Origin: JAGTVG01 sp942491935
GTDB lineage: Bacteria > Bacteroidota > Bacteroidia > Cytophagales > Cyclobacteriaceae
NCBI GenBank assembly: GCA_942491935.1
Contig: CALOCZ010000011.1
Location: forward strand, 1 to 64,000
DNA: 64,000 nt
Direction: 5' to 3'
Under the pieces are notes generated by a model. It searched no databases and was not told the DNA's origin. It saw only the letters and a program-made list of their open reading frames with translations. Positions 27,156 to 38,101 of the stretch are shown one piece after another. Numbering within the stretch: position 1 is the first letter of the stretch; the number at the start of each line of letters is the position of its first letter. A program made the position numbers and the translations under genes.

Positions 27156-28121
27156 CTATATTCTTCTGACCAACTCCAGATCATCATCGGATAATGGTCC
27201 CAGATGTGAACTGAAACTGTTTTCTGTAACTTGTTCCGGAGTCTTTGCTCCCGGAATGGCGGTATGACAGGCCGGATGACTGATACAGAATTGAAGGCTT
27301 ACCTGAGATTTTTTTCTGTCCGGATACCGATCGAACAATGGATCCAACTGCTTAATATTCGATACGTATTGTTCTAATTTGTCAGCTGAAAGGTTCAAGC
27401 GGCGATGATCATCCTCCCCAAATGTAGAATGTTCATTGAATTTACCAGTTAGAAATCCAAATAATAAAGGAATACGAACGATGATCCCGGTGCCATACTT
27501 CATGGCTTTTGGGAATAAAACCCTTTCCGCTTCCCTTTCAAACATGTTATATCTTACCTGCAACACATCCAGTAAATCATGATGCTGATCAAGTATATGA
27601 GCATGTTCAGTTTCTTTAAAGGACTGAATACTCCAGCCGGCATGACGGATCTTTCCATCTTTTTTTAATTGTTCCAGGGCCAGCCAGGGTTCATCCTGCT
27701 CAAGTTTCTCAAGATTGGGACTATGTAGTTGCAGTATGTCCAGGGAATCGACTTTAAGTCGCTTTAAACTTTGTTCGGCAGCAAAAATGATATAATCCTT
27801 AGAATAAGTCTGTACAATTGGTCCAAAGCCATGGTCGTCAGCTTCAGTTGCGTTGTAGAAATCATTTCCTGCTTTTGTAGCGATAATTATGTCATTTTTT
27901 CCACGTTCTTTCAGGACCCCGGAAATCAGATCCTCTGAATGCCCGTGTCCATATACATCTGCAGTATCGATAAGCGTTACCCCCTGATCAAGTGCTTCAT
28001 TAAGCGCCTTCCTGGAGACTTCATCATCCGTTTTCCCCCAATTCATACCGCCTATTGCCCATGCGCCAAATCCAATTGTGGAAACTTTGGGTCCTCTTGC
28101 ACCCAGCTGAGTATATTTCAT
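27156..28121 (-). CDS. Aldo/keto reductase
   Basis: This 321-residue NADPH-dependent reductase of the (beta/alpha)8 AKR superfamily contains the motifs GFGAWAIGGMNWGKTDDE, LIDTADVYGHGHSEDLIS with the catalytic Asp and Tyr, IIATKAGNDF with the Lys, and LQLHSPN with the His. The C-terminal cofactor site includes HPACHTAIPGAKTPEQVTEN. It resembles AKRs that act on sugars or small aldehydes. It is cytoplasmic and is transcribed in the same direction as the Gfo/Idh/MocA gene, separated by about 250 bases. Confidence 0.92.
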   Translation of the reverse strand: MKYTQLGARGPKVSTIGFGAWAIGGMNWGKTDDEVSRKALNEALDQGVTLIDTADVYGHGHSEDLISGVLKERGKNDIIIATKAGNDFYNATEADDHGFGPIVQTYSKDYIIFAAEQSLKRLKVDSLDILQLHSPNLEKLEQDEPWLALEQLKKDGKIRHAGWSIQSFKETEHAHILDQHHDLLDVLQVRYNMFEREAERVLFPKAMKYGTGIIVRIPLLFGFLTGKFNEHSTFGEDDHRRLNLSADKLEQYVSNIKQLDPLFDRYPDRKKSQVSLQFCISHPACHTAIPGAKTPEQVTENSFSSHLGPLSDDDLELVRRI

Positions 28122-28667
28122 ATTTTAGAAATTTCTTTAATAAAATTGGTTAAAACATGGCGAATATATGTTGACCCAAACCAATGGATTCTCGCCAAAA
28201 TGATCACAGAATTCAAGATAAAGCTATTTGCGGGTATTTGCAAAACATACACTCAATTTCACTGTATCGTGATTTTTACAGTGTTTTTAGCGAAAATAAT
28301 TTGGGATAATTTAAAACAATCCAGATATGTTCAGTTCCAATATGTCTATTTCCAGCAGAAAATTATCAATAAGCTAACTTTTACCTTTTGCCCTTCAGGG
28401 ATATTAATAGAAAAAGAACGATGGTATATATTTTGCTTTGAATTTATTCCTGAGTAATAACTATTATTAAAAGGCTTGGAATATAGGTCAAAGGGGCGGG
28501 TTATTGTCAGGCTTTTTAATGGAAAAACCAGACCAGATGGTTTATAAGTAATATTTATAAACCAATAGATAATAAATAATATGTATTTTTGTGAAATAAA
28601 GCAGATAGGAATGCATAAGTTATGATTTAGTGTCAACTGGATGGTAGCGATTTATGGAAAATGACTT
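28122..28667. other. 546-base spacer between divergent genes
   Basis: This AT-rich spacer separates the aldo/keto reductase gene from the CotH gene and must hold both promoters. I see no tRNA, riboswitch or recognisable coding gene. Two open frames cross it, both with compositions typical of chance translation. No clear promoter motif of the phylum could be placed. Confidence 0.5.
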
Positions 28668-31600
28668 ATGAAGACGGTATGTAACAGGCATAGAGTTTTA
28701 TATATTTTTTTATTCTTTTTTGGGATAAGTTCGCTAAGTTTCTCACAACCGGCAGAGCTTTACATAAATGAATTCCAGGCCAGCAGCGATTCTCTGGTAA
28801 GAAATCCCTATTCAGGTTATTATGCTGATTGGATCGAGATCTACAATGCCGGCTCAACCGATGTTGACATCAGTGGATATTATCTCACGGATGATCCACA
28901 GGTCCCTGATAAATGGAAAATTTCGTTTGATATCATACTTCATGCAGGAGAATACACACAATTCTGGGCAGATGATATTGATGAATTCAACCATACGAAT
29001 TTTAAACTTAGCCGGTCCGGCGAATTTATTGGATTTTATGATGATTTGGGAAACGTGATCGATTCGCTTAGTTATGGATATCAGGAAGATGAAATATCCT
29101 ATGGCAGGAGTCCTGATGATCTTCAGACCTGGGTTTTTTATTATGAAGGCACGCCAGGGTTTCCCAATTCGAGTAATTACCTAAATGGAAGATCTGAGAA
29201 TCCATCTTTTTCAATTCCAGGAGGGATTTATTCAGGCAGCCAAACGGTCAGTATAACTGGATTAGATCCAGCCACAAGATTTCATTATACCCTTGATGGA
29301 ACTGAACCAGATAATAACGATCCTCAATATGTACAACCAATTAATATTGATACTACTACTGCCTTAAGGGTAAAAAGTTATTGCGATGGGAGGTTACCGG
29401 GAATGATAGCTACTCAAACGTATTTCATTGATGAAGCAGTCAATTTGCCTTTTATATCACTGGTGACTGATCCGGACAATTTGTTTGATGATGAAATTGG
29501 GATCTATGTGATAGGTACCAATGGTATACCTGGTTATTGTGCAGATACACCCATGAATGTTAACATGGATTGGGAACGCCCGGTAAATATTGAATTGTAT
29601 GATGTGAATGGCAATCCCGAACTGAACCAACAAGCCGGAGTGAAGATCTTCGGCGGATGTTCAAGGACAAGATATCCTCAGAAATCCCTGGCACTGCATG
29701 CAAGATCGGAATATGGGAAAGGATCATTCGATGTACAGCTTTTTAAAGATAAGCCCATCTACGAATTTGAAAGTTTTATACTCAGAAGCTCAGCAGATGA
29801 TTGCCGTTATACAATGTATAAAGATGCGATGGGACAGGCCATTCTGGAAGATATGGATCTTGACCGGCAGGCATATCGCCCCGCTGTAGTGTTTATAAAC
29901 GGACAATACTGGGGAATTCATAATATCAGGGAAAAGATCAACGAACATTATGCTGCAGGTAATTATGAATTGGATCCCGATGAGATTAATCTTATTAAAG
30001 GAAATCCACAAAACCCATGGAATATTATGCATGGTAGTGCCGACCATTATAATATAATGATTAATTATGTCAGCAGACAGGATATGACAGCCGAACGGGA
30101 TTATGATTATGTTGACAGCAAAATGAATTTGACAAATTATATTGATTACCAGATTGCTCAAATATACCTCTCAGCTAATGACTGGCCTGGCAACAATATA
30201 AAATTCTGGCGGGCTAATTCAGGCCCATATGATAAGTGGAGGTGGATCGTTTATGACCTTGACAACTGTTTTTTTTACACAGATAGAAATACCCTTGAAC
30301 TGGCTACGGACCCTAACTGTGATTGCGGATGGCCTAATCCGCCATGGTCTACGCTTTTATTCAGAAGATTATTGATCAATGAAAGGTTCAGGAATGAGTT
30401 CATTCAACGTTATGCCTGGCATATGAATACAACCTTTAAGTCTAGTCGTGTTCATCACTACATTGATTCAATGAAAGCCAATATTGAGGCTGAGATTCCC
30501 AGGCATATTCAACGATGGGGTGGACAGACAGTACCCGATCCCGAACATTGGATTGGCCCCACATTTAATTCAATGGAAGAATGGGAAGATAATATTGACA
30601 GGATGCGTCGATTTATTTCTGAAAGAAGGCCTTTTGCTAGACAACATGTCATTGATTATTTCAGGTTAAATGGAATGGTTAGAATGACCGTTGTTAATAA
30701 CCAGAGAGAAGCGGGCAATATTAAAATTGTTGGCCAGAATATGACTGATGAATATCATATTGGTGAATACTTTCAGGATATTCCAATTGAGGTTAAGGCA
30801 ATATCTTCTCTGGGGTACAGTTTTTCACATTGGGAATATATTGTTGATGGTGAAGAACCAGAGACACTTAATGATCAGGTCATAAATATTTTGTCCGAAA
30901 AGGATTTTTCACTTATTGCTTATTTTAGTATCCCAACTGAACCGGATCCCGGTATTGTAATCAATGAAATTAACTATAACTCCAGCGAAGTGGAAAATCC
31001 TGGCGACTGGATAGAATTGTATAATAGAAAGAACGAAATAATCGATTTGTCAGGTTGGATGATAAAAGATGACAATGATGAGAACATTTTTAATTTCCCA
31101 TCAGGATATGAAATAGATCCTAAAGGATATCTTGTAATTTGTGAAGATATCTCCGCTTTTGAATTAGTTCATAAAGATTCAATTGATGTTATTGGAAACC
31201 TTGGATTTGGGTTGAGTAATGGGGGAGAATCCATCAGGTTATTCTCACCCGATAACTTTCTGGTAGACGAGGTTCCTTACGATGATGAGGCACCATGGCC
31301 TGTTGAACCCGATGGCTTAGGACCTACCCTGGAGTTAATAGATCCCGGACTGTACAATGAACTGGCTGAAAACTGGAAAGCTTCTTTTAGCTTCGGTACG
31401 CCCGGCAGACAGAATTTTTCGAATACGATTGATAATCATAGTTTGTCACAGAATTATCCGAATCCCGTTCAGTCTAAAACACGGATTTCTTTTTCCATGC
31501 AGGAACCTGGATATTTAAGTATCCGACTGTACGATATTTATGGCCGGCAAATTTCAACCCTGATAAACGGATTTAAGGAAAAATCCGCATATCATTTTTA

Positions 31601-31697
31601 TTACGACACAAGCCTGTTGCCTACCGGAATATATTTTTATTCTATGATAGTGAATAATCAATTGATCGACACTAAAAAAATGGTGGTTGTCCAATAA
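28668..31697 (+). CDS. CotH-kinase/lamin-tail-domain surface protein with T9SS sorting signal
   Basis: This 1009-residue secreted protein has a signal peptide ending SFSQ (residue 26). A first lamin-tail domain spans about 27-165 (INEFQASSDS, YADWIEIYN, DISGYYLTDD). A chitobiase-type beta domain follows (SIPGGIYSGSQTVSITGLDP, FHYTLDGTEPDNND). The CotH kinase-like domain covers about 265-680, with RYPQKSLALHAR, IHNIREKINEHYA and YDLDNCFF. A second lamin-tail domain begins at GIVINEINYNS. The C-terminus, SQNYPNPVQSKTRISFSM through TGIYFYSM, is a type A sorting domain for the type IX secretion system. Its role is probably surface glycan or matrix binding; the CotH-domain activity is unproven here. 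It is followed by a chitinase gene. Confidence 0.93.
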   Translation: MKTVCNRHRVLYIFLFFFGISSLSFSQPAELYINEFQASSDSLVRNPYSGYYADWIEIYNAGSTDVDISGYYLTDDPQVPDKWKISFDIILHAGEYTQFWADDIDEFNHTNFKLSRSGEFIGFYDDLGNVIDSLSYGYQEDEISYGRSPDDLQTWVFYYEGTPGFPNSSNYLNGRSENPSFSIPGGIYSGSQTVSITGLDPATRFHYTLDGTEPDNNDPQYVQPINIDTTTALRVKSYCDGRLPGMIATQTYFIDEAVNLPFISLVTDPDNLFDDEIGIYVIGTNGIPGYCADTPMNVNMDWERPVNIELYDVNGNPELNQQAGVKIFGGCSRTRYPQKSLALHARSEYGKGSFDVQLFKDKPIYEFESFILRSSADDCRYTMYKDAMGQAILEDMDLDRQAYRPAVVFINGQYWGIHNIREKINEHYAAGNYELDPDEINLIKGNPQNPWNIMHGSADHYNIMINYVSRQDMTAERDYDYVDSKMNLTNYIDYQIAQIYLSANDWPGNNIKFWRANSGPYDKWRWIVYDLDNCFFYTDRNTLELATDPNCDCGWPNPPWSTLLFRRLLINERFRNEFIQRYAWHMNTTFKSSRVHHYIDSMKANIEAEIPRHIQRWGGQTVPDPEHWIGPTFNSMEEWEDNIDRMRRFISERRPFARQHVIDYFRLNGMVRMTVVNNQREAGNIKIVGQNMTDEYHIGEYFQDIPIEVKAISSLGYSFSHWEYIVDGEEPETLNDQVINILSEKDFSLIAYFSIPTEPDPGIVINEINYNSSEVENPGDWIELYNRKNEIIDLSGWMIKDDNDENIFNFPSGYEIDPKGYLVICEDISAFELVHKDSIDVIGNLGFGLSNGGESIRLFSPDNFLVDEVPYDDEAPWPVEPDGLGPTLELIDPGLYNELAENWKASFSFGTPGRQNFSNTIDNHSLSQNYPNPVQSKTRISFSMQEPGYLSIRLYDIYGRQISTLINGFKEKSAYHFYYDTSLLPTGIYFYSMIVNNQLIDTKKMVVVQ

Positions 31698-31784
31698 TAT
31701 TAATCAGCTTGAATATCACAATTAATTTCCCGATATTGAATTCTTTGATTTTTAGATTTAATCCATCCAAATTTTTAAAATTTT

Positions 31785-32960
31785 ATGAAAACACTAAAGA
31801 ATACCTTATATCTCGCAATCATTATAATCTTGTTTACCTGTTTTGAGATCAAGAAAAATGATAATCAGAGCCCAATTAATGTGATGGGATATTACATGGC
31901 TCCCAGTGAGAATTACAATCCCCAGAATCTTCCTTTAGAAAAATTAACTCATATTATTTTCTCCTTCACCGTAGTGATAGATAACGAAATGAAATTCAGG
32001 AATCCTGCTTCAGGTGAAAAATTGGCGTTACTGGTAGATCAGAAAAAGAACCATCCTCATCTAAAAGTTATGGTTGCATGCGGGGGATGGGGTGGATCCG
32101 GTGGATTTTCCGACATGGCTGCAACCCCGGGAAACCGCGAAAAATTTGTAAAAAGTGCCATTGAATTTATTGAAGAATATGATATTGATGGTTTGGATAT
32201 GGATTGGGAATACCCTGGTATGTATGGAGCCGGAAATCCTTTCAAACCGGAAGACAGGGAAAATTTCACCTATCTTATGAAGGAACTGAGAGAAGCCATG
32301 GATGCTACCGGTAAAAAACTTATTCTCACCTTTGCCTCTGCCGGATGGAAAAATTATTACAATTATGTTGAATTGGATAAGGTTATGAAATATGCAGATT
32401 ATATGAATGTGATGACATATGATAATGTTGGTGGAGGAACACCCTATACGGCACACCATACTAACCTGGGTTGGGTGAAACCTGAACATGTTAAAGGCAC
32501 ACCCGCAGAAAGTATATCTGAAGAAAGGGGCTATGAACTGGATCCGAGATCAGCCGAAAAGATTATCAACTTTTGTATAGATAAAGGTGTTGATCCCAAA
32601 CAGATTGTTATTGGAGGAGCTTTCTACGGAAAAGGCTGGGAAGGGGTATCTCCTGATAACAACGGATTATATCAATCTCATAAAGGAGGGATTCGGGTAG
32701 GATCGTATTCAATAATTATAGAAGAATATGAAAATAACAACGGATATGTAAGATATTGGGATCCCATAGCTAAAGCCCCTTACCTTTATAATAGTGAAGA
32801 AAAAAAGTTTATAACGTATGAAGACAAAATGTCTATCAAGTTAAAAACCGAATATGCGATCGAAAACGGCCTGGGTGGGATCATGTTCTGGCAATTAAGA
32901 GGCGATGCGGAGAAAGATGGTCTGCTTGATGCAATTCATGAGGTAGTATCAGAACAATAG
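31785..32960 (+). CDS. Glycoside hydrolase family 18 chitinase
   Basis: GH18 enzymes cut beta-1,4-GlcNAc chains by substrate-assisted catalysis. The signature DGLDMDWEYPG lies at residues 135-145, with E142 as acid/base and D140 assisting. Other landmarks are LTHIIFSFTVV, MVACGGWGGSGGFSDMA, DYMNVMTYDNVGG and GGIMFWQLRGD. The 391-residue length is a catalytic domain only, with no chitin-binding module. The N-terminus is a signal sequence; a Cys at residue 19 could make it a lipoprotein. It follows the CotH gene by 87 bases and may work with the GH20 hexosaminidase. Confidence 0.94.
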   Translation: MKTLKNTLYLAIIIILFTCFEIKKNDNQSPINVMGYYMAPSENYNPQNLPLEKLTHIIFSFTVVIDNEMKFRNPASGEKLALLVDQKKNHPHLKVMVACGGWGGSGGFSDMAATPGNREKFVKSAIEFIEEYDIDGLDMDWEYPGMYGAGNPFKPEDRENFTYLMKELREAMDATGKKLILTFASAGWKNYYNYVELDKVMKYADYMNVMTYDNVGGGTPYTAHHTNLGWVKPEHVKGTPAESISEERGYELDPRSAEKIINFCIDKGVDPKQIVIGGAFYGKGWEGVSPDNNGLYQSHKGGIRVGSYSIIIEEYENNNGYVRYWDPIAKAPYLYNSEEKKFITYEDKMSIKLKTEYAIENGLGGIMFWQLRGDAEKDGLLDAIHEVVSEQ

Positions 32961-33331
32961 TTCAACCCATAGCCGGTCATATTGGGGTGGATCATAATAA
33001 AAGTGCTCCACAGGGTATTATGTTTTATATACAAACTAGTTACAGAACGATGGAGCATCATTGGACATTCTGCCTCTTATTGTTCATCAGCATGTATCAG
33101 AATGTTATTGCTATATTAGACGATTTGCTTATTCAGGTTAAAAAAGCTATGATAGATCACCAGCGAATTTCAATTTCAGGGGCAATCAATTATTATTTAT
33201 CTGAAACACTATTCATTGAGCCACATATATTCATAAAAAATCAGAATGTAGGACTGTTAATAGAGATGACCGATTATGCGATTTTTCAATACCTGAAAAA
33301 TGTAAAAAACTCACCCCCAAATTGATTTTTA
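32961..33331. other. 371-base spacer between converging genes
   Basis: This spacer separates the chitinase gene from the converging DUF5009 gene. A 112-codon open frame at 32987-33325 fills most of it but has no recognisable domain, signal or plausible context. Distant short inverted segments TGCTCCA (near 33003) and TGGAGCA (near 33052) could form a weak structure. Nothing else was seen. Confidence 0.4.
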
Positions 33332-34531
33332 TTACAATTGTAGTCTGATCTTTAATCGGGTCATTATTGCAGAAACACCTAATATAAACAGTGAGAATAT
33401 CAATGCCCGAAATACCCCGGGCCAACCTTCAGGATTGATAATATTGGCATGAGCTAGACCAAAAATCGCGTAATAAATATCAGGCAGTATGTAAGTTAGC
33501 AAAGGATTGGAGCCCGCAGGTTTCAAAAAAGAAGCCCACCTTGAATGCCCTTTCACATCAACAAGTATATACATCAGAATAAACAGTAATATACAAATAC
33601 CGGAAGAAAACAATGTGTAGCTTGGAGTGCTCCCTATTTTCGCCAGGCCAAAGGGCAACAATAGCCAACCCATCAGGAACAAAATTGCTGCAAAACCAAT
33701 TCCCCAGATTATTTTTAAATTTAAAGTGGAAGCGATGTTGTTTTTAATGAAAATAATAGAAAGTAAGAGACCGGCCATTGTAATGGAAGCAAGTGAGCCA
33801 CTTCCGAAAGGCCAGAATATTTTCGGGATATACCTGATAAAATCAACCCAGCCAGCTTTTGACATTACATTAAGCGCAACCAATATTATAAATGATATTG
33901 CCAGGAGCTTGAAATTCCCCTTTAGAACAAGATACAATATACAAACCGATAAATAGGCCCACCCAATGGCCCCAAGGATCGACCAGTTCTTTTTGTTTAT
34001 CCACAGAATCTCACCATCCACATCTCTACGATAGATAAATAAAAGGATAAGCAGGATAATCAACCCACTCCATTTTAAAATACTGAATATATAATCAGAT
34101 TTTTTATTGGTCTTGGGATAGTTATTCCATAAAAGGATTACACCGGTAAACATGAGTACATTCCAGGCAGTATAACTGATGCCTGTGGAGGCAGGGTCCA
34201 TGTCCCTCCCATTCATAATCAATAATCCAAGTACTACAAGACTTAATGAACGGATTAGGATATGATATAATATTTTCAATATAGAATCACCCTTTGAATT
34301 TCTTTTTTCTATGGACAAAGGAATGGCCATTCCGACTATAAACAGAAAAGCTGGAAAGACGACATCTACATAGGTCAATCCCTGCTCACCAGGAGGGATG
34401 TGATAGTTCCACCATGGCAGTCCCCTTATTCCTGCAAGATCATTTACAAAAACCATGACCAGGATTGTTAAGCCCCTGAAAATATCTATTGAAAGAATAC
34501 GGCGCGCTGGATTTCCCTGGATTGTACTCAC
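33332..34531 (-). CDS. DUF5009 membrane protein (heparan-glucosaminide acetyltransferase-like)
   Basis: This 399-residue polytopic inner-membrane protein has about 11 helices. The N-terminal RRILSIDIFRGLTILVMVFVNDLAG followed by LPWWNYHIPPGEQGLTYVDVVFPAFLFIVGMAIPL is characteristic of DUF5009 and of the related lysosomal N-acetyltransferase, with the catalytic-like His in NYH. Such proteins may transfer an acetyl group to glucosamine-containing glycans across the membrane. The start is GTG at 34531; no ATG is in frame upstream. Its neighbours, GH18 and GH38, fit a role in amino-sugar glycan metabolism. The acetyltransferase role is by analogy. Confidence 0.88.
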   Translation of the reverse strand: MSTIQGNPARRILSIDIFRGLTILVMVFVNDLAGIRGLPWWNYHIPPGEQGLTYVDVVFPAFLFIVGMAIPLSIEKRNSKGDSILKILYHILIRSLSLVVLGLLIMNGRDMDPASTGISYTAWNVLMFTGVILLWNNYPKTNKKSDYIFSILKWSGLIILLILLFIYRRDVDGEILWINKKNWSILGAIGWAYLSVCILYLVLKGNFKLLAISFIILVALNVMSKAGWVDFIRYIPKIFWPFGSGSLASITMAGLLLSIIFIKNNIASTLNLKIIWGIGFAAILFLMGWLLLPFGLAKIGSTPSYTLFSSGICILLFILMYILVDVKGHSRWASFLKPAGSNPLLTYILPDIYYAIFGLAHANIINPEGWPGVFRALIFSLFILGVSAIMTRLKIRLQL

Positions 34532-34684
34532 TTTTTTATCGATTTTATGAAGAGGATAATTTTATTTCTAAAATTTAAGAAAATAAGACGGCAAAACAAT
34601 CATTACCTGAAAAATTGATGGATTTGTTTTAGGCCTTGCTATTTATTCGCCGAATGTGATATTTTTATTAACTTAGACGAAACG

Positions 34685-37600
34685 ATGGCTTTTTGCCAAT
34701 TTAATTTTTCTAATGTCATGCAATTTTTTCGCCTGCTTCTATTAAGCCTATTAATTAACCTGGTAGCTATTGACTCAATTATAGCTCAGGACAGTAAATT
34801 CCTCAATGGATACAGTAAAAAGATATCCGGCGATGAAATTCCATATCATGCTCCCGATCCAAGGGCTACAAAAGCTTTGTTAATTCGTTCGCAGGATTCA
34901 ACAAATGTTATCCAATGGGAGTCATCAATTGTGCCTGAAAATTTGGAACAGAAAAGTATTTCCTTTGTATGGATGTTTGGGATGGATGCTTCTTCTGACC
35001 AGCATAATTTTATTTTGTCAGCGAATGGGAAAGAACTGGTTGAGTTTTCTAATCCTTTAATAGCTGAAAAGAATGATGTTACCATCCAGGGAAAAGAAGG
35101 CTCTACATTAAGATTTCGAACCACCAAAATTGACAGGAACAAGGATGTTATGGGCTATGCCATATTCACTATGCCATCAACAATGACTGAACCAGGAAAA
35201 CCAGTTTTATTTCAGGCAAAAGGCGAATCCGGAGGAAGCAATATATGGTATATGACCTTCAAATTTCAGATTTTAAGTGAACTTTCAATCCGACCCCAAA
35301 ATATTCTAATAAAAAGGAATGGCAATAACATGCAGGCGGTCCTTGTCGAACTTGTTAACCTGGAGGATTCAAGAGAAGTTACCATAAAAACTGATAACCA
35401 GACAAAAGCGTCTTTTCAAGCAGAACCGGGATACAATGCTTTTCAATATTTTGTTCCCGAAACTGATAAAATAATGGATTTGCCCTTAAATATAAAAATT
35501 GGGGATGATCCGGTTATTACAAAAACCTGCCAATTAGAACCGGTCAGACCATGGACCATATACCTTGTTCAACATACGCATACTGACATCGGATATACCA
35601 GACCGCAAAGTGAGATTTTACCGGAACATTTGAGGTTCATAGATTATGCTCTGGATTATTGTGACCTGACGGATAACTATCCTGATGATGCCAAATTCCG
35701 ATGGACTTGCGAATCCGCATGGGCAGTCGAACAATATCTGCTTAAAAGACCTGAAAATAAAATTAAAAGGCTTTTGAAAAGAATAGAAGAAGGAAGAATA
35801 GAGGTAACTGGGATGCTGTTCAACATGTCAGAAATTGCAGATGAGACAAGCCTGAAAAATCTGTTGAAGCCATTAAGCCTTTTTCATGATCATGGGATAG
35901 AAGTACAAACAGCTATGCAGGATGATGTAAATGGAATAGGCTGGTGTATGGCTGATTATTTTCCGGATGCAGGAGTGAAGTATCTGATCATGGGTGAGCA
36001 TGGACATCGTGCGCTTATACCTTTTGACAAGCCCACCTCCTTCTGGTGGCAATCACCTTCTGGCAAAAAAATGCTTGCCTTTCGGGGAGAGCATTATATG
36101 CATGGTAATGCGTTATTACTCCATACAGGTGACGTCGATAATTTCAAATCCAACCTCCTGAATTATTTGTCAAAGCTTGAAGAAAAAGATTACCCATTTA
36201 ATCACCTGGCTTTACAATATTCCGGATATGTCACGGATAATTCTCCTCCTGCTCTGACGCCCAATAAGGTAATTAAAGAATGGAACGAACAGTATGAATG
36301 GCCCAGATTAAGAAGTGCCACAGCCAGTGAGTTTATGGAATATATTGACGCTCACCATAGCGATGAACTGCCGACCTTCCAAAAAGCGTGGCCTGATTGG
36401 TGGACGGATGGTTTTGGATCAGCAGCGCGGGAAACCGCTGCAATACGTGAGGCCCAAACGGATATGAATGTTACTACTGGTTTGTTGGCTATGAGTGCAG
36501 CTTTTGGGGAGGAATTGAATCCCAGGATCCATACGGAGATAGATCAAATTTATAGAAACATTTTGTTTTATGATGAACATACTTTCGGTGCCGCAGAAAG
36601 TATATCAAATCCATATGCAGAGAACAGTATGGTTCAATGGGCTGAGAAATCGTCTTATGCCTGGGAGGCTTTAAAACAATCCAGGATTTTGAGAGAAGAA
36701 GCGTTTGGATTATTGCAGGAGCATATTCCAAGGTTTTCTGATCCTTCCATAACTGTATTCAATACTTTAAATCAAAAAAGATCAGGATTGGTGGAAGTAT
36801 ATATTGATCATGAGATCGTTGATCCTGGATCAGCCTTTTCAATAAACTATCCGGATGGTAATCCGGTACAAGTACAGTCTGTATCCAGCCGGTCGGATGG
36901 CACTTATTGGATATTATGGGTGGAGGATGTTCCAGCAATGGGCTATAAATCTTTGATCATAAAAAGTCAGGAGGGAAATAAAGTATCCAAAAAGATTGAA
37001 CAATTCCATGGAACATTTGAAAATAATTACTGGTCAGTAACTCTTGATCCCGAAACGGGGGGTATCAGTTCATTAATTGATAAAGCCCGTAATAAAGAAA
37101 TTGTAGATTCAAATTCAGAATGGAAACCCGGACAGTTAATATATGAAAGATTGTCAAACCGGCATCAGCTGGAATTGTTCACACTGCATGAAGCACCAAA
37201 ACGTACAAGCCTGACGAACGTATCTTTTGGTCATATTGAAACAGGGCCGATCTGGACTTCTATTCAGGTAGAAGGATATTTAGAAAAATGTTCAAGTGGA
37301 CCAGTAAAAATTGAATACCGGTTCTATAACAAAGAGCCGCTTATAGAATTGACTTACTCCCTTATCAAAAATGCAGTAGTAAGACCTGAAGCTCTCTATG
37401 TGGGTTTCCCATTCAAAGAAGAAAATGGTGAAATAGTTTTCGAAGCGCAGGGAGGAGCAGTCAGACCTGGCAAGGACCAACTTGCCGGAACAGCTTCGGA
37501 TTGGAATACAGTACAAAACTATGTTTCTGTAAGATCGGAAGAAGGACAAATAATTCTTGTAAGCCCAGAGATCCCTTTATATCACCTGGGAGGGTTGAAC

Positions 37601-38101
37601 CTGGGGAATTTCAGTTATAATCATAGTCCTAAAACAAATCATATATACTCCTGGGTACTTAACAATTATTGGACTACGAATTTCCGGGCAAGTCAGGAAG
37701 GCAACCTGAAATGGCGATATTTTTTAACTTCAACAAATGATCCAGGAACTTTGAAGGCAACGAGCTTTGGATGGCAATCAATGATCCCTTTGATTGGAAG
37801 AGTTTTTCCGGAAGGGGAAGGAACTGAAAATATACAATACTCAAGCATACTCGGAAAGGATATTCCCGGTATACTTTTGGTAAATGCCATGCCCTCTGAT
37901 AAGGGGCCAGGTATCGTTTTTCAGTTACGGGAAATTTCAGGAAAAGAAATTGAATTTGAACCTGAGCAGTTTTTTAACCTCTATCCTGATTCCAAATGGA
38001 CTGAGGTAAATGTTGTTGATGAGCATCTTAATGATATAAATAGTAGTGTAACGTTTAAACCAAAATCAGTTCACTTTTTAAAAGTTTCATGGAAAAAGTA
38101 A
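34685..38101 (+). CDS. Glycoside hydrolase family 38 (alpha-mannosidase-like)
   Basis: This 1138-residue exported enzyme has the GH38 zinc-binding start VQHTHTDIGYTRP (H297, H299 and D301). The catalytic nucleophile region is MQDDVNGIGWC (D413/D414) and the remaining N-terminal barrel includes WTCESAWAVEQYL. The middle three-helix bundle follows AAESISNPYAENSMVQWAEKSS, then C-terminal beta domains. The signal peptide is best explained by a start at 34718 (MQFFRLLLLSLL...SIIAQ); the ATG at 34685 adds 11 residues. A 270-residue beta region precedes the catalytic domain, longer than in many relatives. It overlaps the next gene by 13 bases and heads a three-gene unit. Confidence 0.9.
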   Translation: MAFCQFNFSNVMQFFRLLLLSLLINLVAIDSIIAQDSKFLNGYSKKISGDEIPYHAPDPRATKALLIRSQDSTNVIQWESSIVPENLEQKSISFVWMFGMDASSDQHNFILSANGKELVEFSNPLIAEKNDVTIQGKEGSTLRFRTTKIDRNKDVMGYAIFTMPSTMTEPGKPVLFQAKGESGGSNIWYMTFKFQILSELSIRPQNILIKRNGNNMQAVLVELVNLEDSREVTIKTDNQTKASFQAEPGYNAFQYFVPETDKIMDLPLNIKIGDDPVITKTCQLEPVRPWTIYLVQHTHTDIGYTRPQSEILPEHLRFIDYALDYCDLTDNYPDDAKFRWTCESAWAVEQYLLKRPENKIKRLLKRIEEGRIEVTGMLFNMSEIADETSLKNLLKPLSLFHDHGIEVQTAMQDDVNGIGWCMADYFPDAGVKYLIMGEHGHRALIPFDKPTSFWWQSPSGKKMLAFRGEHYMHGNALLLHTGDVDNFKSNLLNYLSKLEEKDYPFNHLALQYSGYVTDNSPPALTPNKVIKEWNEQYEWPRLRSATASEFMEYIDAHHSDELPTFQKAWPDWWTDGFGSAARETAAIREAQTDMNVTTGLLAMSAAFGEELNPRIHTEIDQIYRNILFYDEHTFGAAESISNPYAENSMVQWAEKSSYAWEALKQSRILREEAFGLLQEHIPRFSDPSITVFNTLNQKRSGLVEVYIDHEIVDPGSAFSINYPDGNPVQVQSVSSRSDGTYWILWVEDVPAMGYKSLIIKSQEGNKVSKKIEQFHGTFENNYWSVTLDPETGGISSLIDKARNKEIVDSNSEWKPGQLIYERLSNRHQLELFTLHEAPKRTSLTNVSFGHIETGPIWTSIQVEGYLEKCSSGPVKIEYRFYNKEPLIELTYSLIKNAVVRPEALYVGFPFKEENGEIVFEAQGGAVRPGKDQLAGTASDWNTVQNYVSVRSEEGQIILVSPEIPLYHLGGLNLGNFSYNHSPKTNHIYSWVLNNYWTTNFRASQEGNLKWRYFLTSTNDPGTLKATSFGWQSMIPLIGRVFPEGEGTENIQYSSILGKDIPGILLVNAMPSDKGPGIVFQLREISGKEIEFEPEQFFNLYPDSKWTEVNVVDEHLNDINSSVTFKPKSVHFLKVSWKK

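Noticed and set aside
28346..28636. A 96-codon open frame upstream of the CotH gene
   Set aside because: Rich in Ile, Tyr and Asn with no family pattern, and it lies in the promoter spacer of divergent genes.
32987..33325. A 112-codon open frame after the chitinase gene
   Set aside because: No domain, signal or conservation pattern; its composition looks like chance translation of an AT-rich spacer.
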